Shown one piece after another: positions 48,359 through 58,690 of a stretch of 64,000 bases of DNA. The DNA lies in NCBI RefSeq assembly GCF_965363235.1, contig NC_134841.1:58735078-58799077 (forward strand). The letters are read 5' to 3'. A program made the translations under genes and the position numbers. This DNA is from Mytilus galloprovincialis. Its lineage: Eukaryota; Mollusca; Bivalvia; Mytilida; Mytilidae. Positions within the stretch are counted from its first letter, which is position 1. The number at the start of each line of letters is the position of its first letter. The notes beneath the pieces were generated by a model that ran no database searches, was not told the origin of the DNA, and saw only the letters and a program-made list of their open reading frames with translations.

Positions 48359-49546
48359 CAGGGGTTAAAAAATTCACTAGCCCGACGCCCGGGACTAGAG
48401 CATTTACGCCTCGGGCAATCAAAATTTTTAACCGAATATGCCCGACGGACTAGTGACAAAAATATTCTTGGCGTTTCCAAAATAGATAGTAGAAAACCCC
48501 TTCATCCCTATTCTATCTTAGCCAATCAGATTCAATTACGTCATCCGGGATTCAAAGCATTTGAACTGGTTTGTACAGGTTTAGGGTTGCGTTCAATATC
48601 GTAGCCGCTACTTAGGGCTACACAGATTTATGACTATTGAACGTGTAGCTAGCCTAGCTGCTACATAGATATTGTTAGCAGCTAGGCTAGCTACTCGTTC
48701 AGTAGACAAAAATCTATGTAGCACTACGTAGCCTTTGCGATATTGAACACAACCCTGTTCTACAGTTACATGTTTTAAAAATAGAACAAATAACTCAGGG
48801 TGGCCAGGTATCATCTATTGATCGCAATATTTTACACTTTCAATATCGATTTCTCAGAACAGGGGGTATTGTACATTGCTTCTGTCGAGATTTTCAATTA
48901 ACGGTACCGATCATTATGTATTGGTCTTGTCGGACAACTGTTGAAAACGAAACAATACAACAAAATATTTCAAAATATTTGAGAACGGGCATCCCATGAA
49001 CTTCGTTAGTTTCAAAGCAAAAATCGGTAGACGAAGGGGGTACTAATGAGGCTGAAAATTCATCCAGAAAAAAATGTAAAATACGATCGGGAAAAGCGGA
49101 AAAGAACATATCTAGTGACATGGACAGAAAGATTCCTCTGGGCAAGGTCGGCTGTGGCGCCAGGATGAAAAATCCGAGACCATGTTCTGCTAATATTGCC
49201 AGTGTTTTCCAGAGCACGCCAATAAAAAGTCTCCCTTGTATGTGTGGACAACAAATATAATAATTAAACCACTTGTTTCACACGATAAAACCAATGAACA
49301 TGTTTTCTCTGCCTGATGACCCATAGTACTACAACGGATAAAAATGAACTAGTTTAATACAGTATATTATGTCCCCTTCAAAACATGACACCCACCCTGT
49401 ATTATGCAGAAAACTCTGATTTGTAAGGCATATATGGGCTAGCAGTTCAGTTTTTATGGGCTAGCAGTTCTTCGAACAGGGCTAGTAAAATCCTGCTGCC
49501 AAAAATTCCTGGGCTAGTTAGCTGTAACAACATTTTTTAACCCCTG
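48359..49546. mobile_element. 1.2-kb element with CAGGGGTTAAAAAAT ends
   Basis: CAGGGGTTAAAAAATTC at the left and its counterpart AACATTTTTTAACCCCTG at the right form 15-bp inverted ends. Both ends have CTAGCCC or GGGCTAG words just inside. A clear target duplication is not visible. The interior has no recognisable transposase and contains the smaller MITE at 48583-48756. Confidence 0.5.
48583..48756. mobile_element. MITE with AGGGTTGCGTTCAATATCG ends, 174 bp
   Basis: Ends AGGGTTGCGTTCAATATCG and CGATATTGAACACAACCCT are inverted. Inside, CTAGCCTAGCTGCTACATAG and AGCAGCTAGGCTAGCTAC form a second inverted pair, so the whole can fold into one long hairpin. The terminal sequence is of the type seen in hAT-like MITEs. 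Confidence 0.75.
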
Positions 49547-50539
49547 CTTTCTAATTTTCCATCAAAATAGATAAATTTACACAAAAAATGTTGATATAAT
49601 CCAGATTAATTGCTGAACTTGACCCCGAAAATACAATTTAATAAACAAAAAATGGTCACATGATAATCTCCTTTAAAATTTCTTGAATCATCCACTAAAA
49701 CCTCTTTGATACCAACACTTTTTACTATTCTTATTTTTTATGTACAAAAGTTTCGTCTGGAACAGATAAAAAAAAACTCTGCAATTCTAGTTAAGCAACA
49801 AGAGCCTAACTAAAACCGAATTGACTTCCGGTGCTCCATGTTCATATATTTGATCTTAGCCTCATTGCCATACTATGATCATGGTTACTTGGTGTCAAAA
49901 TGTGTTGCTATGGTTACTCGTTATTCATTGAGGTGGACCCATTCGGATTCTACTGTTGACTATACTTGTGACAAAGAAGTCAAATAGCGTGTGTGTTGTG
50001 CTGCTCCTAATGACTTTTTAGTAGATAGACTTTTAGAATCTTGCATTGTGGTTTAAGGTTCTATACTGAATAATGGTGCACTAAATATATTTATATGAAT
50101 GTTCGACTTCAAATTCTCATTTATGTTACCGCATGAAAACAAATCTGACAAGTTTCGGGAATGATCAGATAACACGGATTTTTTATCCTCTAATTTAATG
50201 TCTTTTTTTTGTTGTTGCCTTGAACGGTTTATTTAACCTTTGTAATGTTTTGCAGCTATAGCACTGACCTATATTAGCCGATCAAAAGGATCTTGTTGAA
50301 TAAAAACGACGAAGTCAGAAGAAAAATACAACATATCTAATTTACAAAATTATTCATTTAGTTATATACAATGTATGTAGTGAGACAAAGGGTACAATAG
50401 TGAGTCTAAAAAAACGTTAGTTCTATGTTCATATAAGCAATGCGATTGTTTTTGCTGTTGTTACAATTATTTCATCTAAAACCAATGATTTGTTTAAATC
50501 TATATGAAACCACCACAATATATATCTGCTTGCCACTCA

Positions 50540-50760
50540 TATTTTTAGTCCATCACATTTGTTACATCCCTTTCTGTCCTTACTAGATGGTTCAAACAGA
50601 TTGGAGAAGTTGCTTATCACAGGACATGTAGAATTGAAGACGAATCCGTATACCACAATTGTTTTACTTGAAAGGCCTAACAGGTTTACGAGTGCGCATC
50701 TTCTATTGACAGATTGCATTTCAGAATCAGAATATCATAGTTCAAGTTTCAAGTAAAATG
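50540..50760 (-). other. 3' UTR-side sequence of gene C shared with the right edge of the window
   Basis: This region (GGAGAAGTTGCTTATCACAG, GAATTGAAGACGAATCCGTA, CATCTTCTATTGACAGA on the plus strand) recurs at 63700-63930 with about 85-90% identity. In both places it is followed by TATAATCATGAACGTTTCC, the end of a gene C coding region. It is most simply the 3' flank or UTR of the two gene copies. Confidence 0.7.
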
Positions 50761-50790
50761 ATCAAAAATATTGTTTCATATATTCTATAA

Positions 50791-52558
50791 TCATGAACGT
50801 TTCCTGCTGTACTGATTAATTCTGGTATTTAGTGTTTTCGGTTTTGGTGTTTTAGGTGGCATAGGAACATATTTTTTTTCAATTTCGCTTTCCGAACCGA
50901 TGTTTATAACCTGCCAATCAGACGAAGGAGATTGTTTAGTCGCATCTTGACAATTATTCCCGGTACCACCTTCGCTTTGTACAATTGTAGTATCTTGGTC
51001 GAATACCATGTCAAAATTTTCTTCTGCAGCATATTTATTTGCGATTTTTATATCCAGCTTTGTACGATGTTGGTTGAAATCTGGGCAGCTATCTGATTTT
51101 TCCGTTTCTGTTTGTTTCCCGGCATTGCTTACTTCCTTTTTTAATGTTAAGTACCTTTCATAGATAACTTTACTAACTTTGTCACCTGGGCCTTTAGGTA
51201 TAAAGCAATCTTTAGTTGAGTCTTTTTGAAGCTTTGAATATCTGTAATTTCTCTCACGGGGTACAGAGCTCATCATATCCATGGCTAATTCTGAATTTAC
51301 GTTTGGTATGTCATTAAAAGCTGATGTCCCTGGAATCGGTCGCAAAGCTGACTTAGGCCTTGGTCTCATTGACATGACTTTAGTTTTCTCTTTCTTTTCA
51401 TTCCTGTCCTTATTTATGTTTAATGTCCTTTTTATGTTTTGGGGTAGCATCTTTAACGGTTGGAGCATTTTTGGTGGAATAACAGGACAATTAGAGACCA
51501 TGCAATTTTTCTTTTGACCCGGCAACAACGGTGGAAGTTTTACAGACTCCCAGCAGGATTTTATCTTCTTTGGTGATTTTATTGGAGCAGTATATGATTC
51601 GTCCTCGTTGTTTATGTTTGATAACAGTGGTGGAGGTTTCAGCTGAGTCGAAGCGGAATCGTTCATGTATTTCATTTTAGTTGGTAGCAGTGGCGGAAGT
51701 TTCGGTTGAGTGGAGGAGGATTTATCTTTGTGTTCTATTGGTTTGTTTGCTAAAAGTGGCGGAAGTTTCAGTTGTGTGGCGGTGGATTCGTCCATGTGTT
51801 TCATTTTTTTGTAAGCTAACTGTTTCACGGGAATCGGAATCTTAGACTTCTGAGATTTTTTATGCAACTCGCGTGTAAACCCGTCTTTTCTAAAATCATT
51901 TTCATTTCGTTTGCTGTTTTCCTCAAATACATAAAGCCGACATTCTATATCAAGTTCGTGGTTTTCAAAGCTAAGTACGGAGTCAGACCTATAGCAAGTA
52001 CAATGAGGGTCGAAACACTTCCCGGTACAGCAATCATCCAATTCAAATATATTTTCATAAATTGGTGTCATAATGTTTGCCCTGCCTAGTCTTCCCATGT
52101 ATACATTGGTGTTTCCAATGCTGATAGTATTGGGCTCTATCAAATGTCTGGCATGCTTGTTAGCGCGTTCGTTTGAAGAAATAAGTAGTTCTTCATTGAA
52201 CATGTGAAAGTGATTGAGTTTGACATCAAGAACGAATTTTGCAAATGGATCTTGAACTCTTGATTGTTTACATTTTTCAATTGAGTTAAAAATATTCTGC
52301 AGGGTATTTTGATAATCCAGAAGAAATTTTTCCTGATCTCTCAAGAAATTCAGCCGGTCTTGCATTGACCACTGTAGATGGTTCATGCATTTCTGCATAA
52401 CATGCCTGTCAGCATGATGAAAATCGATATGTTGCTCGATTTCTTTCCTAGTTCTATTGTCCGATAGTTCGCTTGGTTGCATATTCTGTAGTTTGTTAAT
52501 GGTTGTTTCGATGGCGTGCCCATTTTCTTCAACTAAGAACTTCCAGTTGGCAAGCAAC
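50791..52558 (-). CDS. Gene C large last exon, 588 codons
   Basis: This uninterrupted open frame is by far the longest in the window. It begins at acceptor TTGTTTCAG with the third base of a Glu codon (GA|G), continues LLANWKFLVEENG, and ends with TGA at 50791-50793. It holds the helical region, the Cys cluster and the PPLL repeats. Confidence 0.88.
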
Positions 52559-55500
52559 CTGAAACAATATTTTGTTATTCTAATCATCGTAATTATAATT
52601 CAATGAAAAGTTCTTAACATAAAATGTGGACTTTTAAAATTGGAATATTTCTTCATGATTTACATGCATTTCTTGAAACGTGTTAATAAAATATTATGAC
52701 AAAAACGGCATTCGGTGACTATAAGTACAAATACATAAGAATATCAATTAACGACCATAAAACGAGTACAATATGTAATTTCTGGCTGTTAACATTAAAT
52801 GCGAAGCTGTATTTTGCAGAACTTTATAATTTAGATTTTATTTCATTTTACTTTTAAATATTTTGATATTGTCTCATGATAGTCTATACCTTTTTATAAA
52901 CACAACATTATTTTGTAACATAAAACTTACTCTTTTCCTGTCTTCAATATCCTATCAAATGTATCACAATCTATCATGGATTTCCGGCTACTTGACGTGC
53001 CTACAAAAAATACATATATGTGTTCATAAATGTATGCAGTATGGTCAGTTGAATAATACAAATTATAAAGAATAGGCAATAAAAATCAGACTAAAAATCA
53101 TTTAATTTCCGATATTACAGACAACAAACGTTAGGATACAGGAACAAGTAAATTGGTAGTACTAAAACCTCTGAAAAACCTCCCTGTTACCGTTAGCAAG
53201 TTGGAAGTTCTTCACCTGCTTGAGGATAAATCATTCCGTCATACAATGCCACTGCTGGTGGACATTTCGTCCCCGAGGGTATCACCAACCCAGTAGTCAG
53301 CACTTCGCTGTTGACATGAATATCAATTATGTGGTCATTTTTATAAATTTCCAGATACAAAACTTTGAATTTAGATTACCATTATAGCCGTATTTGGCAC
53401 AACTTTTTGGAATTTTGGATCCTCAATTAATGAATGGCTATTATCTATTTTGAATTTATTGAACCATAAAACTAATTTTTGACTCTTCACATTGAATAAT
53501 CCGCGAAGCGGATTATGTAAAATGTGAAGAGTCAAAAATTAGTTTTATGGTTCAATAAAATCAAAATAAATTATTGCCATTCATTATAAATAAATTTCTA
53601 TCAAAAATAAGGCTCAAAGAACTTTTTATATTATTTATATTAACAATAACAACGTACACACATGTTGGCGTATGAATACACAACGTCAGAGTGGGCGTGT
53701 CGCCATCAAAATTGACAACATTGAAAATAAAACTAATAATTCTAACCAATCAGAAGACAGTAAAAACACCAAATTTATTTATTGCTCTTCAACTTTGTAC
53801 TTGTTTGGCTTTATAACTATTTTGATATGAGCGTCATTGATGAGTCTTATGTAGACGAAACGCGCGTCTGGCGTACTAAATTATAATCCTGGTACTGTTG
53901 ATAACTAACAGCCTTTTAAATAAAAAAAAAAAATGTTGGTTTTGTTTTAGCAATTTTTTTGTGAAAATGTCAACGAGACAGCAACCCAACACACAACCCT
54001 CAAACAAAAATAAAAACTTGTGTTCTCTTATTATGATTGTTTTTTTTTGCCCGATCAACAATTATTTTAATTTCAAGTCTATCTACACAACTCTCGTCAC
54101 ACAAGGAAAACATTTTTGCCGAAAAGTAGTTTCAGCTAGATTATTAAACAAAAAGGTCCAGGCAACTATATGCATGTATACCGAGTTTAAAATAACAGTA
54201 AAGGTATATGCCTCCTGTTATAATGTTCTTTTTTTTTTTTAAGTCATCCCAAAATATCTAAGAATATGCATTATGCGTTTCTTAACTTACTTCTTTCTGG
54301 TGTCATATTTGTCCAAATTTGCACTTTAATAGGAGTAGTATTTTCTACCTGATCACTAAAAAAGAAAAATAATAAGTATTTTCCAAATAGTCAGGTTAAG
54401 TCAGAGTATACAGATTAAACCTAAAACAATGGTTTGTCACATTCATAAATACATGGATGTATATCTCATGGACGTACAACATGAAAAATAAGAAGATGTG
54501 GTTTGATTGCCTGTATGACAACTCTCCAACAGGGAATTTTCAACTGTAGGTCACTGTACGGCCTTCAACAATGAGTAAAATCCATACCTTATAGTCAGCT
54601 ATAAAATGCCCCGAAATGACAACTGTAATATATACAATTCGAACGAGAAAACTAACGGACTGAATTATGTACAAAATAATGAACGAAAAAACAAATATCA
54701 TACAGCAACAAACGACAACACCTGACTTGGGACAGATACATATATAATGGGTCAGGGTTAAACTTCATTTTGTGGCGGGGTTAAACTTCATTTTTTTCAT
54801 TTTGAAGGTACGCCAATCCTCTTCTAACCTAGCTAATTTTTGTCCACATTTCCGACTGCTATTACAATACAATGGATTTATACAATAGTGTATAGCATAT
54901 TTGATTCGGGTTACATGATCTACTACATTTGCAGTACCGACATTGATTCAGTAATAGGGGTGGTTTATCATAAGAATATAACATATCACGTGTATTTTTT
55001 TTAAACTTGGGATTTTAAGATCTGCTAGAATATAAATATCGAAGTATTGCAAGAAAAGTTTAAATCAAACCAAATTTTGAACACGATCTTTTCGTTGATA
55101 GATGGAGAACTATCTTGAGAAACAGCAAACATATTTTTATACGTTGTGTAATACTGCTGTGCGGAACATGCATTTAATTTATTATTATTATTTAAATAAA
55201 ACTACGGCCATAATGCATCCGATAAATTGTTTACTTTTAAGCTAATTATAACTTATAAGCTAACATTTTATGTGTCACCTTCTATTTCTAACTTTTTTGT
55301 TCTAGCAACATCTGACGAATACTATAAAGGGAATGTTTTGAAGTAGTTTTACATTTTTTCATGCACACACTCTTAACTGACAATTGTATCTTATAATGTA
55401 TAACAAGTCCTATACTAAAGATATTGATACAAATGTAGCTTGAATACACACTTCGGACATCTAGTGTTGTCGTCCTTCAATAGTGAACACAATTGATATT

Positions 55501-55567
55501 ATAGGACGTTATATAAAATAAATATTAACTAAAATAAAGCTAAATATGCATACCGATTGTTCTTCAT
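50791..55567 (-). CDS. Gene C: unrecognised 638-residue protein, four exons
   Basis: Exons 55554-55567 (MKNN + R), 54291-54355, 52931-53000 and 50791-52558 have AG/GT borders, and the phases fit to give a 638-residue protein ending QYSRKRS. Residues about 50-180 look alpha-helical and charged (LLANWKFLVEENG, RLNFLRDQEKFLLDYQNTLQ) and may form a coiled coil. A Cys cluster (DDCCTGKC, DPHCTCYR) lies at about 225-239 and could bind metal. From about 300 to 395 come four spaced KLPPLL-type repeats (TQLKLPPLLANK, TQPKLPPLLPTK, TQLKPPPLL, VKLPPLLPG). The rest is Lys/Ser/Pro-rich and likely disordered. There is no signal peptide or membrane segment, so it is intracellular. I do not recognise the family. 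The ATG at 55567 was chosen as the first exon because the phase fits; an in-frame stop lies about 16 codons upstream. Confidence 0.8.
53230..53905 (+). repeat. Hammerhead-like repeat unit split by a fold-back insertion
   Basis: The unit body (CACTGCTGGTGGACATTTCG, CCAACCCAGTAGTCAGCACT, GCCGTATTTGGCACAACTTT) runs to CCTCAAT at about 53427. It resumes at GCTCTTCAACTTTGTACTTG near 53783 and ends with the hammerhead-like core at 53837-53880. The core has TTGATGA for CTGATGA, with GTC/GAC and GAAAC intact. It lies in intron 2 of gene C. Confidence 0.65.
53429..53585. repeat. 157-bp fold-back palindrome
   Basis: The arms start AATGAATGGCTATTATCTAT and end with the complement, AATTATTGCCATTCATT. 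Near the centre TTTTTGACTCTTCACATT pairs with AATGTGAAGAGTCAAAAA, and the tip is ATAATCCGCGAAGCGGATTAT. It is part of an insertion of about 355 bp that splits the surrounding repeat, so it is younger than that repeat. Confidence 0.85.
54486..54790 (+). repeat. Dispersed repeat family R3, copy
   Basis: Words AGAAGATGTGGTTTGATTGC, GTAGGTCACTGTACGGCCTT, CATACCTTATAGTCAGCTAT and ACACCTGACTTGGGACAGAT lie in family order. It is in intron 1 of gene C. Confidence 0.7.
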
Positions 55568-56039
55568 TTTTTTCTTCTGTAACTCTTGTATACACTGACT
55601 GAAATAATTCGATTATGTTGGCTTCTTCTAAAATATCAAACGGTCATGGTACAGATGGAATTCTGTAGTGAGGGGGAGGTGCCGTCACATTGTTTACGTC
55701 TCTTCAATTGTGACGTTCGCTTCCGCCCAGCAAATCTGTACAACATTCTATATGATGTAAATCTCAGACAGTGCAATAGACACGTTTGCATTAAGTTTTG
55801 CATTAGTCAAGCAACCATTCGTTTAGCCTAGATTAATATAGAAATACCGAATTTAAATCTGCGGGCAATTTAGCACTCATTAGGGTTTTTTTTTTAAATG
55901 AAAATCTAACATTTACTATATATATAGAAAACCATGAGCCGTATTCCCTCTTCCTGAATGAAGATCTCAAATGCTATAAAGTGTGTAAGATGCTCCGATT
56001 TCATTAGCAAATTAGTACTTTGAGGTTGCTTTTATGAAC

Positions 56040-56290
56040 TGTAGGCCTATTTTGATAGGTACAATTATGGAAGCAGCGCTGTTCGAGAACAATTGAATAC
56101 GCACGTGATAGGTATGCTCGACCCAAATCTAAAGTGACAAGGGTTGTCAGTTTTCCTATTGAAGGTCGATGGTTCACTCCGCGCACTCCGGTTTCCTCTA
56201 TACCAATAAAAACTTGCCACCACAAAAAAGCACAAAAGTTTTGAAAGTGGCGTTAAACACAAATTACTAGTAATCAATCAATCAATCAAA
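56040..56290 (+). mobile_element. SINE 3' part, V-domain-like end
   Basis: GCGCACTCCGGTTTCCTCTA, then AAAAACTTGCCACCAC, then GAAAGTGGCGTTAAACAC and a (AATC)n tail. The GTGGCGTTAAACAC plus ATCAATCAATC end is typical of molluscan V-domain SINEs (RUDI-like), as I recall them. The tRNA-like head is not clear, so the copy may be 5'-truncated. Confidence 0.65.
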
Positions 56291-56394
56291 TTATGCGATA
56301 ACGATGTAGTATACATTTTGTAAATTTTGGACTATTGAAAGCATCAGGAGCAAATCGTGTAAGCATACTGCTTCTCTAATAGGCACCTATAGAG

Positions 56395-57060
56395 TTTTGA
56401 AATATCCGCTGTGCAGATTATTAAACCTGAAGTGTATTCATCACTTATCAAATGTCCCATCGACTGGAAATATGTTAAAGTAACTTCTGTATTTAAGAAA
56501 GACTCTCAAAGTGACTTTCAAAACAACAGATCAATGAATCTCATCGATAAGTGATATTTAGGCAGTCATAGAAAGGTGTGTTTTAAGCATATTCGTAGCT
56601 ACTTACAGTACTTGCTAACCAGATTATTACACCCAACCAATCAGGTTTAAAGGGGACTCAGTTATTTGTCAATTTTTAATATTACAAATGAGTATATGAA
56701 GGCATAAGATTACGGGAAAGAAATTGTAGCATTTTTTTTTGCAATATAAGGAAGGCATTCGACAGAGTTTGGCATCAAGGCTTTTTCAGAAAATTGGAAA
56801 CTATTGGCATAAAGGCATTATGGAATTGGTAAACAAATATTTTTCCGATAGAAAGCAAAGGATACTTATAATTAATTCATGTTTCCTCTGAGTGGGATAC
56901 TATAAAGGCTCGAGTACCACAGGGATCGATCATGGGACTTCTGTTATTTCTTGTGTGTATCAATGATATCATAAATGATATGCACTCCACTATTATGTTT
57001 TGGCTGATGATACTTGTTTGTATTTGATAGTAGATGACCCCCTAGAATCAACAAACAACT
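56395..57060 (+). mobile_element. Degraded LINE reverse transcriptase
   Basis: Plus-strand pieces in shifting frames read WKYVKVTSVFKK, RKAFDRVWHQGF, ARVPQGSIMGLLLF and LADDTCLYLIVDD. They match, in order, the conserved blocks of jockey-like non-LTR reverse transcriptases, including the catalytic ADD and the PQGS block. Many stops and frame changes show that it is dead. It lies close 3' of the SINE end, in the same orientation. Confidence 0.75.
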
Positions 57061-57610
57061 TGAATCTCTTTAAATAAAAGAGAAGGGTTACGACTGGCTT
57101 AACATTTGTCTAAACTTTGAATTTTGTAGCTATCCGAAACACCCAGTAAACAAGAATATGTACACGTTCAGGACACCATTCCCCGCTCACACTATTATAT
57201 AAGGTACTTATAATCTTTTTAAGGCCATACGATACAGTTACATAAGCAATCATTCCTTCTCTCTCTCATTTAAAAAATAATGTCCAAACTGCATGCATTT
57301 AAGGAATAATGCAGAATACTACGACAATAGTGTGATGGGTAGGCTAAATGTTATAAAAAATATAGACGTTTTCTTAGTCTTTTCTGAATTTCAATTTCAT
57401 GTCGTTGGTGTTTGTTTAACCTATGAATATGATACAAGATTATACCGGTATTCTTTGCATTTAAAGAGATGTGGGGTGAGAAAGCATCAATTTTTGTAGA
57501 TGCAGCTGCAGTTGTGTTCAACTGCCTGCATCAATGAAACTTTAAGGGCAATATAAGAACATAACTGGCAAATTCTTCTACATTTATAAATGTTGTCATG
57601 GAGATAAACG

Positions 57611-57780
57611 TTTCGTAGTGGACACTACGGTACCATTACCATGCAGTCGTTTATTACTCTTTTTAAATTATATTCGTACAAAAAAAATAACAAGGGTTAG
57701 TTTCATGTAATTTTCAATATATTTCTATCAACATAGAATAGGGTTGATGTCAACTACGTAAATTTTTGTCCACTACGAAA
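57611..57780. repeat. 170-bp segment with 13-bp inverted ends TTTCGTAGTGGAC
   Basis: TTTCGTAGTGGAC at 57611-57623 is exactly inverted at 57768-57780. No target duplication is evident. It is a possible small MITE. Confidence 0.45.
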
Positions 57781-58434
57781 CTCATCAAAATGTTTACTAC
57801 GTAACATGAGTTGTACAATGTACCTTCATTTGTGAAGTACTGTCTAATCTTTATCGATACAAAATTGTTCTCCAATTCTGAAAAAAAATAGGCCTTTCCA
57901 GTATATAGAATAAAACAAACAAAAATGTCAATTGGAGACATTAAAATGCCACAAGATGTGCGTTTAGAAGCAGTTTTATAGTATGAAACAATATATAAAT
58001 TATGAAAAATAAATCATTTGAACAGTGGTGGATAGTTGTCTCATTTGCAACCATACTTCATCTACACTACATGTCTTTATTTTCATATAAAATTTTTTTT
58101 GTGGAATACAAGGGCGGATATAGCCATTTCTAAACCATATGTCCCCATTAAAAAGTATTGATCGTATACAAAATTTAAGTGAAGCTTATAATCGAATATA
58201 TTATACTAGGATACCAGGTTACTTCATTGCAATAGTTTTTAAAAATGACAAGAAAGTGGCTCTCTTTACTCAAGATTAGTTAAATTCACAACATATGTTG
58301 TAGTTGTTAGGTCATTATTTTGGATAAATGCGCCGTATGTCTATTTTGATAACTTGAATTGTTTGGTTACTGGCTCATTGACGGTTTCACCTCATATTCC
58401 TCTTTTGATATTATAATTGTAAATTTAATTCATT

Positions 58435-58645
58435 TTATTTTTCACAAATAGTACAGTAATAATTCCCACATGCTCTATCGTTCCAGAGACCATTTTCAAA
58501 GATCGATGTAGTAAGACAATCCTCATTTCCTGTAAATTCGTTAGGTTCACCGGGGTTCCAGAATGTTCCGTTTATTATATCTTTGGATGGTTGCCAACGC
58601 GAATCACCTTCAGTGACGTCATCTTTTCCGCCTAGCCAGTATATC
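58435..58645 (-). CDS. C-type lectin last exon, EPN type
   Basis: A 211-base open segment ends CEK with TAA at 58435-58437 and begins after ATAATAAG at 58646. It encodes YWLGGKDDVTEGDSRW, FWNPGEPNEFTGNEDCL and LWNDRACGNYYCTICEK: the C-terminal half of a C-type lectin domain with the EPN calcium/mannose motif, WND and three of the domain's cysteines. No N-terminal exons were found in the 5.3 kb upstream on the minus strand before the next gene. The tract before the acceptor is poor in pyrimidines, and the phase (2) differs from the QPD lectin's (1). It may be an active exon of a gene with a distant 5' end, or an orphan. It is a close paralogue of the exon at 47475. Confidence 0.65.
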
Positions 58646-58690
58646 CTTATTATATAAACAATATTTTCCAATGATTAAACGCCGTATTTT

